Assembly: GCF_008710095.1 (NCBI RefSeq)
Contig: NZ_VYKJ01000011.1
Coordinates: 151,897-215,896 of the forward strand
Origin: Affinibrenneria salicis
GTDB taxonomy: Bacteria > Pseudomonadota > Gammaproteobacteria > Enterobacterales > Enterobacteriaceae
Direction of reading: 5' to 3'
DNA: 64,000 nt
Below the pieces are notes generated by a model. That model had not been told where the DNA came from. It did no database searches and saw nothing but the letters and a program-made list of their open reading frames with translations. Made by a program: the position numbers and the translations under genes. How positions within the stretch are numbered: the first letter of the stretch is position 1; the number at the start of each line of letters is the position of its first letter. Below are positions 28,468-39,890 of the stretch, piece by piece.

Positions 28468-30132
28468 TTATTTCTGGCACCAGTTATTCGCCGGGTTAAT
28501 TCCGCCATTGGGCGAGGTATAACCCAGGCAGCCCAGGATTGAATCGAACAGCTCTTCATGGCGGAATACTCTCCCCGTGCGCTGCCGGCTCTGCAGTCGC
28601 TCAAAGGCGCTGCGGTTATTGCTGTCGGCCAGGAAAGTATCCGAGGCCCAGACAATGACCGGAGAACGGAACTGCTCGGGCGGCGCCATCTCGCGCGGCG
28701 TACCGTGGAAATGGTAATTATCGTCAATCGACTCGCCGTGATCGGAGGAATAGAACACCAGCGCCTTTTTATCCCTGACCTGATCGATGACGCTGTCAAT
28801 AAACGAATCGGTATACAACACGCTGTTATCAAAAGCGTTAATAAGCTGAGCCCGCGAGCAGGCCGAGTCCACGCCCATGCATTCCGGCTGGTAACGAGCA
28901 AAGCTGCGCGGATAACGCATTGAGTAAAGATAATGCGATCCTTTAGTGTGCAGCACCACCAGATGTTTGCCTTTCGGATAGCGTTCCAGCGACTCATCCA
29001 GTTCGTTCACCAGCAGCATGTCGTCAACCGTTTTGCCATCGTTGCGTTTTTCCGACGCGATCATCTCGCGGAAGGCGTAGTTATCCGCATCAATACTGTT
29101 GTAAAACCAGACCTCGCTCTGCATGGCGAACAGCTCAGAGCTAAAGCCCAGCCGTTTCAATACCGCGAAAACGTTTTGCTCTTTTAACGTGCGCTGCGGA
29201 TTATTTTCCGCGCCGCCCTCTCTGACGAACATACAGCGCATCGACAGTTTGGTGGCGGTATCGCAGGAGTGGCCGCGAAAGGCCACCAGATTCTTTTCTT
29301 TCGACAGTTTGGGCGTGGTATCGCGCTCATAGCCGAGTATCCCCATATGATCCCAACGGGTAGTTTCGCCGATAATAAAGATCACATAGGTATCGTCAAT
29401 GCCGGACGGAGCAACCCAACTGAACTGTTTGCCCGGATCGAACAGCGTCTCCGCGTCCTGTCGCTCGTCGTACTGGGTGTAAACAAATAGCCCCAGCGCG
29501 GAAAGCCAGTTAGAAGGAAGATACGAGTGCGCCACCACGCCGCCGTAGCTGGGCAAATCAACATTGGATATTTTCTCTACGTCCGACTGTCTCTCGCCCA
29601 CATATTTCAACGGCAGCCAGACCAGCGCCACGGCCAGCACCAGAATCAACAGCGGCCGAAGGCGTTGCCCCGGCGTTTTTAATTGCGCAATCAGCGTATC
29701 CTTTAATGCATTACGCCAGATAAAAAACAGCGGCGGCGCGCTGATCAGAACCATCCACAGCACAAAATTGAGACCGACCACTTCTTTAGACAAATCGACA
29801 TCCGTGGTCATCACCGACGCGATAATACCGTAGCCGATCACCACATTGAAAAAGGTCATGTAATAACTGGCCGCCACCGAAATAAGCACCAGCAGGGATG
29901 CGATAATTCGATAAAAACGGCTTCCGCCCAGCGAAATAATACGCATGAGAAAGAAAGTAAATATCACGCTCACCATAATCTCGACCACGGCGGACATCGC
30001 CTTGGTGAGGTCCATGGCAGGTAAAATCAGGTCAAAACGGCGGTGGTAAACGGAAAGGTTGAGAAATAAGCCGATATATATCGACAGGAAGAGCGACAAC
30101 ATTGGCTGCGAAAGTGAATTAACAAACTTCAT
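28468..30132 (-). CDS. eptB: Kdo(2)-lipid A phosphoethanolamine 7''-transferase EptB
   Basis: Inner-membrane enzyme of 554 residues (E. coli 563) that adds phosphoethanolamine to the outer Kdo of lipopolysaccharide. Five membrane helices occupy about residues 1-185. The periplasmic alkaline phosphatase-like domain has FIIGETTRWDHMGILGYERD with the Thr nucleophile, VLHTKGSHYLY and SSDHGESIDDNYHFHGTP for zinc binding. The change masks negative charge and can affect sensitivity to cationic peptides. E. coli eptB is controlled post-transcriptionally by small RNAs; no sRNA gene was seen here. It neighbours proK as in E. coli. Confidence 0.95.
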   Translation of the reverse strand: MKFVNSLSQPMLSLFLSIYIGLFLNLSVYHRRFDLILPAMDLTKAMSAVVEIMVSVIFTFFLMRIISLGGSRFYRIIASLLVLISVAASYYMTFFNVVIGYGIIASVMTTDVDLSKEVVGLNFVLWMVLISAPPLFFIWRNALKDTLIAQLKTPGQRLRPLLILVLAVALVWLPLKYVGERQSDVEKISNVDLPSYGGVVAHSYLPSNWLSALGLFVYTQYDERQDAETLFDPGKQFSWVAPSGIDDTYVIFIIGETTRWDHMGILGYERDTTPKLSKEKNLVAFRGHSCDTATKLSMRCMFVREGGAENNPQRTLKEQNVFAVLKRLGFSSELFAMQSEVWFYNSIDADNYAFREMIASEKRNDGKTVDDMLLVNELDESLERYPKGKHLVVLHTKGSHYLYSMRYPRSFARYQPECMGVDSACSRAQLINAFDNSVLYTDSFIDSVIDQVRDKKALVFYSSDHGESIDDNYHFHGTPREMAPPEQFRSPVIVWASDTFLADSNNRSAFERLQSRQRTGRVFRHEELFDSILGCLGYTSPNGGINPANNWCQK

Positions 30133-30245
30133 TTATTCAAATATCCAAAGGAATTTATTGTTTTCTGATGCATTAGGACAATTCACCCGCAGCAGAGTTC
30201 ATCCCCCGGCGCCGGATGGCACTTTTTAACCCGCGCCTGGCGCCG

Positions 30246-32889
<2,644 letters not shown>

Positions 32890-32943
32890 GGGCTCTTTCA
32901 GTATGATGCCCAGTCTTTTCTTTCCCTGTGGAGTAGCACACTT

Positions 32944-33219
32944 ATGGCACGCGTAACTGTTCAGGACGCTGTAGAAAAAATTGGTAACCGTTTTGATCTG
33001 GTATTGGTCGCTGCCCGTCGCGCCCGCCAGATTCAGGTCGGCGGTAAAGATCCGCTGGTTCCGGAAGAAAACGACAAGTACACCGTTATCGCGCTGCGCG
33101 AAATCGAGGAAGGTTTGATCACTTCCCAGATTCTGGACGTGCGCGAGCGTCAGGAACAGCAGGAGCAGGAAGCCGCGGAACTGCAGGCGGTCACCGCTAT
33201 TGCTGAAGGTCGTCGTTAA
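32944..33219 (+). CDS. rpoZ: DNA-directed RNA polymerase omega subunit
   Basis: Small subunit of 91 residues (identical length to E. coli) that binds the beta' subunit, helps assembly and forms one ppGpp site. It starts [29 protein letters not shown], the omega core, and ends with a Glu/Gln-rich helix. GTGGAGTAGCACACTT provides the ribosome binding site. spoT starts 18 bases after the stop. Confidence 0.98.
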   Translation: MARVTVQDAVEKIGNRFDLVLVAARRARQIQVGGKDPLVPEENDKYTVIALREIEEGLITSQILDVRERQEQQEQEAAELQAVTAIAEGRR

Positions 33220-33237
33220 TCACCGAACGGATAACCA

Positions 33238-35346
33238 TTGTACCTGTTTGAAAGTCTTAATCTGCTGATCAAACGCTATCTGCCGGAAGATCAGATTAAA
33301 CGTCTCCGGCAGGCGTATCTTGTCGCGCGTGATGCCCACGAGGGGCAAACGCGCTCCAGCGGCGAGCCCTATATCACGCACCCGGTCGCGGTGGCCTGTA
33401 TTCTGGCTGAAATGCGTCTCGACCATGAAACGTTGATGGCGGCGTTGCTGCATGACGTTATCGAAGATACGCCGGCGACCTATCAGGATATGGAACAACT
33501 GTTTGGCAAGACCGTTGCCGAACTGGTTGAGGGCGTATCCAAACTGGATAAGCTGAAGTTCCGCGATAAAAAAGAAGCGCAGGCGGAAAACTTTCGCAAA
33601 ATGATCATGGCGATGGTGCAGGACATTCGCGTCATCCTGATCAAGCTGGCCGACCGTACGCACAACATGCGTACGCTGGGCGCGCTGCGCCCGGACAAGC
33701 GGCGCCGCATCGCGCGCGAAACGCTGGAAATATACAGTCCTCTGGCTCATCGTCTGGGCATCCACCATCTGAAGACCGAGCTGGAAGAGCTGGGTTTTGA
33801 GGCGCTGTATCCGAATCGTTACCGGGTCATTAAAGAAGTGGTTAAAGCCGCGCGCGGCAACCGCAAGGAAATGATTCAGAAAATCCTGTCTGAGATCGAA
33901 GGCCGGCTTAATGAAGCCGGCATCGCCTGTCGCGTCAGCGGTCGGGAAAAGCATCTGTACTCGATTTATTGCAAGATGCACCTGAAGGAACAGCGCTTTC
34001 ACTCCATTATGGATATCTACGCCTTTCGGGTTATCGTGCGGGAGCTGGATACCTGTTACCGCGTGCTGGGCCAGGTACACAGCCTGTATAAGCCGCGGCC
34101 CGGCCGGGTTAAAGACTACATCGCCATTCCCAAAGCCAACGGCTACCAGTCGCTGCACACATCTCTTATCGGCCCGCACGGCGTGCCGGTCGAGATTCAG
34201 ATCCGCACCGAGGATATGGATCAGATGGCCGAAATGGGCGTGGCCGCGCACTGGGCCTATAAAGAACACGGCGAAAACAGCAGCACCACCGCGCAGGTGC
34301 GCGCCCAGCGCTGGATGCAGAGCCTGCTGGAACTGCAGCAGAGCGCCGGCAGCTCATTTGAATTTATCGAAAACGTAAAATCCGATCTGTTCCCCGACGA
34401 GATTTATGTTTTCACCCCGGAAGGGCGCATTGTGGAACTGCCGGCCGGCGCCACGCCGGTGGATTTCGCCTATGCGGTCCATACCGATATCGGCCACGCC
34501 TGCGTCGGCGCCCGCGTCGATCGCCAGCCGTACCCGCTGTCGCAGCCGTTGTCCAGCGGGCAAACGGTGGAAATCATCACCGCGCCCGGCGCCCGGCCGA
34601 ACGCCGCCTGGCTGAATTTCATCGTCAGTTCGCGCGCGCGGGCCAAAATCCGCCAGATGCTGAAAAACCTCAAGCGCGACGACTCCGTCAGCCTCGGCCG
34701 TCGCCTGCTCAGCCATGCGCTGGGCGGCAGCCGTAAACTGGCCGATATTCCGAAAGAAAAAATTCAGCGCGAACTGGACCGCATGAAGCTGGCCTCGCTG
34801 GACGATCTGCTGGCGGAAATCGGCCTGGGCAACGCCATGAGCCTGATGGTGGCCAGAAACTTACAGGGCGAGCAGGAACAGGTCGCCGCGTCCGGCGTGC
34901 GTAAACTGCCGATCAAGGGCGCTGACGGCGTGCTGCTGACCTTCGCCAAGTGCTGCCGTCCGATTCCCGGCGATCCCATTATCGCCTATGTCAGCCCCGG
35001 CAAGGGTCTGGTGATTCACCACGAATCCTGCCGCAACATTCGCGGCTACCAGAAAGAGCCGGAAAAATATATGGCGGTGGAGTGGGACGACCGTATCACC
35101 GAGCAGGAATTTATCGCCGAAATCAAGGTGGATATGCTCAACCATCAGGGCGCGCTGGCTAACCTGACCGCCGCGATAAACACGGCCAACTCCAATATTC
35201 AAAGCATTAATACCGAAGAGAAGGACGGCCGGGTTTACAGCGCCTTTATTCGTCTGACAATGCGCGATCGCGTCCATCTGGCTAATGTGATGCGCAAAAT
35301 CCGCATCATGCCGGACGTGATTAAAGTCAGCCGCAACCGAAACTAA
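33238..35346 (+). CDS. spoT: Bifunctional (p)ppGpp synthetase/hydrolase SpoT
   Basis: Stringent-response enzyme of 702 residues, the E. coli length, beginning with TTG at 33238 (YLFESLNLLIKRYLPEDQI), the only start consistent with the family. Domains in order: HD hydrolase with His72-Asp73 (LHDVIEDT), synthetase domain at about 190-330 (GREKHLYSIYCKM, KDYIAIPKANGYQSLHT), TGS (about 386-447, VFTPEGRIVELPAGATPVDFAY), helical and CC regions (FAKCCRPIPGDPI), and C-terminal ACT domain. In gamma-proteobacteria SpoT is mainly a hydrolase with weak synthesis. Downstream trmH begins five bases after the stop. Confidence 0.98.
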   Translation: MYLFESLNLLIKRYLPEDQIKRLRQAYLVARDAHEGQTRSSGEPYITHPVAVACILAEMRLDHETLMAALLHDVIEDTPATYQDMEQLFGKTVAELVEGVSKLDKLKFRDKKEAQAENFRKMIMAMVQDIRVILIKLADRTHNMRTLGALRPDKRRRIARETLEIYSPLAHRLGIHHLKTELEELGFEALYPNRYRVIKEVVKAARGNRKEMIQKILSEIEGRLNEAGIACRVSGREKHLYSIYCKMHLKEQRFHSIMDIYAFRVIVRELDTCYRVLGQVHSLYKPRPGRVKDYIAIPKANGYQSLHTSLIGPHGVPVEIQIRTEDMDQMAEMGVAAHWAYKEHGENSSTTAQVRAQRWMQSLLELQQSAGSSFEFIENVKSDLFPDEIYVFTPEGRIVELPAGATPVDFAYAVHTDIGHACVGARVDRQPYPLSQPLSSGQTVEIITAPGARPNAAWLNFIVSSRARAKIRQMLKNLKRDDSVSLGRRLLSHALGGSRKLADIPKEKIQRELDRMKLASLDDLLAEIGLGNAMSLMVARNLQGEQEQVAASGVRKLPIKGADGVLLTFAKCCRPIPGDPIIAYVSPGKGLVIHHESCRNIRGYQKEPEKYMAVEWDDRITEQEFIAEIKVDMLNHQGALANLTAAINTANSNIQSINTEEKDGRVYSAFIRLTMRDRVHLANVMRKIRIMPDVIKVSRNRN

Positions 35347-35351
35347 CGTTT

Positions 35352-36044
35352 ATGACACCGCAACGCTACGCCCGTATCCGCGATATGCTGGCCATCCGCC
35401 AGCCCGATCTGACGGTCTGCATGGAGCAGGTACATAAGCCTCACAATATTTCCGCGGTTATCCGCACCGCCGACGCGGTCGGCGTGCATCAGGTGCACGC
35501 GGTATGGCCCGGCAGCCGGATGCGTACGCTGGCCTCCTCCGCGGCCGGCAGCAACAGTTGGGTACAGGTTAAAACCCATCGCACGGTCCAGGATGCCGTC
35601 GCCCAGATGAAAACGCAGGGCATGCAGATCCTCGCCACGCACCTGTCGCCGACGGCGGTGGATTTTCGCGATATCGATTACACCCGCCCTACCTGTATTT
35701 TGATGGGCCAGGAGAAAACCGGCATCAGCCAGCAGGCGCTGGCGCTGGCCGACCGCAACATCATCATTCCAATGGTCGGCATGGTGCAATCGCTCAATGT
35801 TTCCGTCGCCTCCGCGCTTATCCTGTATGAGGCGCAGCGTCAGCGTCAGCTGGCCGGCATGTATCAGCGGGAAAACAGTCTGCTGGATGAACAAGAGCAG
35901 CAGCGCCTGCTGTTCGAAGGCGGCTACCCGGTGCTTGCCCGGGTGGCCAAACGCAAAAAACTGCCGCGCCCCACAATTAACCAGCAGGGGCAAATCGTCG
36001 CCGACGCCGCCTGGTGGGCCGCAATGCAATCGTCGGGCCGCTGA
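35352..36044 (+). CDS. trmH: tRNA (guanosine(18)-2'-O)-methyltransferase TrmH
   Basis: SPOUT-family methyltransferase of 230 residues that methylates the ribose of G18 in tRNA. Motif 1 is HNISAVIRTADAVGVHQVH, motif 2 ILMGQEKTGIS and motif 3 MVGMVQSLNVSVASALILYE, the knot-forming SAM site. It starts five bases after spoT and its TGA stop overlaps the recG ATG (TGATG), so it is translated as part of the operon. Confidence 0.97.
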   Translation: MTPQRYARIRDMLAIRQPDLTVCMEQVHKPHNISAVIRTADAVGVHQVHAVWPGSRMRTLASSAAGSNSWVQVKTHRTVQDAVAQMKTQGMQILATHLSPTAVDFRDIDYTRPTCILMGQEKTGISQQALALADRNIIIPMVGMVQSLNVSVASALILYEAQRQRQLAGMYQRENSLLDEQEQQRLLFEGGYPVLARVAKRKKLPRPTINQQGQIVADAAWWAAMQSSGR

Positions 36045-38125
36045 TGCAAGGGCGCCTGCTGCAATCCCGACCGCTGAGCACATTAGCCGGCGTTGGAGCC
36101 AGTCAGGCCGCAAAACTGGCCCGACTGGGGCTGGAAACCGTGCAGGACTTGCTGTTCCATCTGCCGCTGCGCTATGAAGACCGCACCCGCCTGTACGCCA
36201 TCAACGACCTGTTGCCAGGCCTCTACGCCACGGTGGAAGGCCAGGTGCTGCGCAGCGATATCTCCTTTGGCCGCCGCCGTATGCTGACCTGCCAGATTAG
36301 CGACGGCACCGGCATACTGACCCTGCGCTTTTTTAACTTCAATGCCGCAATGAAAAATAGCCTGGCGAACGGTCAGCACGTCACGGCCTATGGCGAAATC
36401 AAACGCGGCAAAGCCGGCGCGGAGATCATTCACCCTGAATACCGGGTGCAGGGCGACGAAAGCGCGGTCGAACTGCAGGAATCTCTGACGCCGGTTTATC
36501 CCACTACCGAAGGCGTGCGGCAGGCCACGCTGCGTAAGCTGACCGACCAGGCGCTGGCGCTGCTGGACGCCAACCCGATCGACGAGTTGCTGCCGGCGGA
36601 ACTGAGCCGCTCGCTGATCGGTCTGCCGCAGGCGCTACATATTTTGCATCGTCCGCCGCCGGACGTTCAGCTCAGCGAGCTCGAGTTGGGCACCCATCCG
36701 GCGCAGCAGCGGCTGATTATGGAGGAGCTGCTGGCGCACAATCTGAGCATGCTGGACGTGCGCGCCGGCGCGCAGCGCTACCGCGCCCAGCCGCTGGCGC
36801 ATAATGATGCGCTAAAGCGGCGCCTGCTGGCCTCCCTGCCGTTTACCCCGACCCAGGCCCAACAGCGGGTGACGGGCGAGATTGAAGCCGATATGGCCAA
36901 ACCCTTCCCGATGATGCGGCTGGTGCAGGGCGATGTGGGTTCGGGCAAAACCCTGGTCGCCGCGCTGGCGGCGCTGCGGGCGATCGCCAACGGCCGCCAG
37001 GTCGCGCTAATGGCGCCGACCGAACTGCTGGCCGAGCAGCATGCGCATAATTTCCGCCAGTGGTTCGCGCCGCTGGGGATCGAAGTCGGCTGGCTGGCCG
37101 GCAAACAGAAGGGCAAAGCGCGTCAGGCGCAGCAGGACGCCATCGCCGGCGGCCAGGTCGCTATGGTGGTGGGTACGCACGCCATCTTCCAGCAGCAGGT
37201 CAAATTCAACGGGCTGGCGCTGGTTATCATTGATGAACAGCACCGTTTCGGCGTGCATCAGCGCCTGGCGCTGTGGGAAAAGGGCGAGGAGCAGGGCTAC
37301 CATCCGCACCAGTTAATCATGACCGCCACGCCGATTCCGCGCACGCTGGCCATGACCGCCTATGCCGATCTGGACACATCGGTAATCGATGAGCTGCCGC
37401 CCGGCAGGACGCCGGTCACTACCGTCGCCATCGCCGACACGCGGCGCGGCGAAATTATTCAGCGCGTCGATCGCGCCTGCCAGCAAGAGGGCCGTCAGGC
37501 CTACTGGGTGTGCACGCTGATTGAAGAGTCCGATCTGCTGGAAGCGCAGGCGGCGGAAGCGACCTGTCAGGAGCTAAAGGCCGCCCTGCCCGACATCCGC
37601 GTGGGTCTGGTGCACGGACGCATGAAAGCGCAGGAAAAGCAGGCGGTGATGGAGGCGTTTAAACAGGGCGAGCTGCAGCTGCTGGTCGCCACCACGGTGA
37701 TCGAGGTGGGCGTGGATGTGCCGAATGCCAGCCTGATGATCATCGAAAACCCGGAGCGGCTCGGCCTGGCGCAGCTGCACCAGCTGCGCGGGCGCGTGGG
37801 CCGAGGCGCGGTCGCCTCGCACTGCGTGCTTCTGTACAAAAGCCCGCTCAGCAAAACCGCGCAAAAGCGGCTGCAGGTGCTGCGCGACAGCAATGACGGG
37901 TTCGTCATTGCGCAGCGCGATCTGGAAATTCGCGGCCCCGGCGAACTGCTCGGCACGCGTCAGACCGGGAATGCGGAATTTAAAGTCGCCGATCTGCTGC
38001 GCGATCAGGCGCTGATTCCGCAGGTGCAGCGCGTCGCCCGTCATCTTCACCAGCATTATCCGCAGCATTCGCGCGCGCTGATCGAGCGCTGGCTCCCGGA
38101 AAGAACGCGCTATACCAACGCCTGA
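36044..38125 (+). CDS. recG: ATP-dependent DNA helicase RecG
   Basis: Branch-migration helicase of 693 residues (E. coli 693) that remodels stalled replication forks and Holliday junctions. ATG 36044 shares one base with the trmH stop; an upstream in-frame ATG at 36014 lies inside trmH and is not needed. An N-terminal wedge/OB domain (about 50-160) is followed by Walker A GDVGSGKT, the DEQH box (IIDEQHRFGVHQR), MTATPIPRTLAMT, TTVIEVGVDVPNA and GRVGRG. In E. coli gltS follows; here a LuxR-type regulator gene lies convergent nine bases after the stop. Confidence 0.98.
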   Translation: MQGRLLQSRPLSTLAGVGASQAAKLARLGLETVQDLLFHLPLRYEDRTRLYAINDLLPGLYATVEGQVLRSDISFGRRRMLTCQISDGTGILTLRFFNFNAAMKNSLANGQHVTAYGEIKRGKAGAEIIHPEYRVQGDESAVELQESLTPVYPTTEGVRQATLRKLTDQALALLDANPIDELLPAELSRSLIGLPQALHILHRPPPDVQLSELELGTHPAQQRLIMEELLAHNLSMLDVRAGAQRYRAQPLAHNDALKRRLLASLPFTPTQAQQRVTGEIEADMAKPFPMMRLVQGDVGSGKTLVAALAALRAIANGRQVALMAPTELLAEQHAHNFRQWFAPLGIEVGWLAGKQKGKARQAQQDAIAGGQVAMVVGTHAIFQQQVKFNGLALVIIDEQHRFGVHQRLALWEKGEEQGYHPHQLIMTATPIPRTLAMTAYADLDTSVIDELPPGRTPVTTVAIADTRRGEIIQRVDRACQQEGRQAYWVCTLIEESDLLEAQAAEATCQELKAALPDIRVGLVHGRMKAQEKQAVMEAFKQGELQLLVATTVIEVGVDVPNASLMIIENPERLGLAQLHQLRGRVGRGAVASHCVLLYKSPLSKTAQKRLQVLRDSNDGFVIAQRDLEIRGPGELLGTRQTGNAEFKVADLLRDQALIPQVQRVARHLHQHYPQHSRALIERWLPERTRYTNA

Positions 38126-38134
38126 CGCCCCGCC

Positions 38135-38914
38135 CTACTCCTGGCGCCGCTGCCAGAATAACGCAAACAGCGCCGACTGGGTTTTGACTTTTAATTTCGC
38201 GTACAGGTGCTTTTTGTGCGCGCGCACCGTTTCGATCGATATCGCCAGCCGGCGAGATATCTCCTTAGTAGAACAGCCGCTTAACATCAGGTGCATCACT
38301 TCGTTTTCCCGCTCGGTCAGCGTGGCGAACTGCGCTGACTGTCCGCACAGCGGAGCGGCGCTTTTATCGCCGGCCGATAATTCGAAGCGCATCCGCTGAC
38401 GCATCAACGGCAGCAGCCAGGGCTCCGTCAGCGTCATCACGCCAATATCTTGCGAACTGAAGGCGGTCGAGGCGCCCAGCGACAGGCAAAGTATGTTCTG
38501 TTCGTCCAGCGGCAGATTAAACTGCACTTCGTCTTCCACAATATTGCGCTTAAAGTAGCGGCGGTAATATTCGGTTTCCCTGAAATGCGCCGGCGCCACC
38601 TCCACCAGCCGCTGGAGCCCCAAACCCGGGTTGCGCCACGCGTTGATATAAAAAGGGTCCAGCAGATAGAGCCCCTTTTGGTAATCGATAAACAACTGCG
38701 CGTCGCTGCCGTCGCTGTCATCGCTTTCGGCCAGGATCACCGGCCGGTTATGGCGGGAAAACAGCAGCACCGCCCAGTTATTAAACACCACTCTTTCGCG
38801 TAAATAGCGCGCGACGTAATACCAGAATTCGGGCATATCCAGGCTGTCAATCAGACGGCCAAATTCCCGATGCCACGCCAAATTCTCCAGAGATAAGAAA
38901 TACTTATTACCCAT
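38135..38914 (-). CDS. LuxR-family helix-turn-helix transcriptional regulator
   Basis: Regulator of 259 residues from the ATG at 38914 (GAGGGG about ten bases upstream); an in-frame ATG at 38983 would add 23 residues. The C-terminal LuxR-type DNA-binding domain is clear: LTERENEVMHLMLSGCSTKEI, then SRRLAISIETVRAHKKHLYAKL. The N-terminal 190 residues (WHREFGRLIDSLDMPEFWYY, LLDPFYINAWRNP) are not a receiver or PAS domain I can name and lack the acyl-homoserine lactone residues I would expect. It diverges from the amidohydrolase and permease genes, which are its likely targets. Confidence 0.85.
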   Translation of the reverse strand: MGNKYFLSLENLAWHREFGRLIDSLDMPEFWYYVARYLRERVVFNNWAVLLFSRHNRPVILAESDDSDGSDAQLFIDYQKGLYLLDPFYINAWRNPGLGLQRLVEVAPAHFRETEYYRRYFKRNIVEDEVQFNLPLDEQNILCLSLGASTAFSSQDIGVMTLTEPWLLPLMRQRMRFELSAGDKSAAPLCGQSAQFATLTERENEVMHLMLSGCSTKEISRRLAISIETVRAHKKHLYAKLKVKTQSALFALFWQRRQE

Positions 38915-39008
38915 TAGGGTACACCCCTCTTGTGTTATAGACGTCCGGATATCAGCAGGCATAATCAATTTAAACAAGGTCATTCAGTGTGTAAGTAAAA
39001 GGAAAGGT

Positions 39009-39821
39009 ATGCAAATCGAACTCATCCAGGCCGAGTCTCACGAAGGGGAGATTAAACGTAATCTTGATAAGGCGCTGGACTACCTGCGGCGCTGCGATCC
39101 GCAGACGGAGCTGGCGATTTTCCCGGAAACTTTTTTGACCGGTTTTTCCGAACAGGGCCACATCCATGACCGGGCGCTGCGCCTCGACGGACCGGAGGTG
39201 GCCTCGCTGGCCGCCGTCAGCCGGGAGCGCGATATGGCTATCGCCATCGGTATGCTGGAACAGCTGGGGGATGACGTCTTTAACACTACGCTGTTCATCA
39301 CGCCGGAAGACGGCGTCGCCTGGTACTACCGGAAAACGCATCTGTGGTTTAGCGAACGCGGCCAGGTCCGCGCCGGCGATCGTCTGGTGTGCGGCTCATG
39401 GCGCGGGAAACGCATCGGTCTGCTGATTTGCTATGACATTGAGTTCCCGGAAACGGCGCGCGCGCTGGCCTCGATGGAGTGCGATTTACTGGTGGTGACC
39501 AACGGCAATATGGATCCCTATGGCCCGGTCCACCGTTTCGCCGCGCATGCCAGAGCATTTGAAAACCAACTCTTTTTCGCCATGACCAACCGCTGCGGCT
39601 ACGGCGCCGGCTGCCGGTTCGCCGGCGAAAGCGCGGCCATCGCGCCGGACGGACAGCTGCTCGGCGCGCTGGGGCGCGAAGAGGGCGTGCTGAAAATAAC
39701 GCTGGATTTCTCCCGCCTTGACGAAGCCCGCGGCCAGTATCGCTATCTTGAAGACAGACGAATGATCTTAAACGAAAAAATAAAACATCACGCCAACGGA
39801 CAGCGCTGGTGGCTGTTGTAA
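39009..39821 (+). CDS. Carbon-nitrogen hydrolase (nitrilase superfamily amidase)
   Basis: Enzyme of 270 residues that should cleave an amide or related C-N bond. The catalytic triad is visible: Glu40 (FPETFLTGF), Lys109 (YRKTHLW) and Cys141 (LLICYDIEFPE), with the second glutamate of the family in IEFPE. AAAGGAAAGGT precedes ATG 39009. It resembles omega-amidase or N-carbamoyl-putrescine-amidase types, but the substrate is not readable. The next gene, 69 bases on, is an APC permease, so import of an amine or amide followed by hydrolysis is likely. Control is probably by the divergent LuxR-type regulator. Confidence 0.9.
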   Translation: MQIELIQAESHEGEIKRNLDKALDYLRRCDPQTELAIFPETFLTGFSEQGHIHDRALRLDGPEVASLAAVSRERDMAIAIGMLEQLGDDVFNTTLFITPEDGVAWYYRKTHLWFSERGQVRAGDRLVCGSWRGKRIGLLICYDIEFPETARALASMECDLLVVTNGNMDPYGPVHRFAAHARAFENQLFFAMTNRCGYGAGCRFAGESAAIAPDGQLLGALGREEGVLKITLDFSRLDEARGQYRYLEDRRMILNEKIKHHANGQRWWLL

Positions 39822-39890
39822 TGCCAACGCCAGCCCGCCGTTAATTTTTCGCATCACACCAGGCCAGCTTTCACAGGAGTAAAGCAACAC

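Noticed and set aside
33238..33240. TTG start of spoT as an anomaly
   Set aside because: The length and N-terminus match SpoT exactly from this codon, and rare start codons for spoT are ordinary in enterobacteria.
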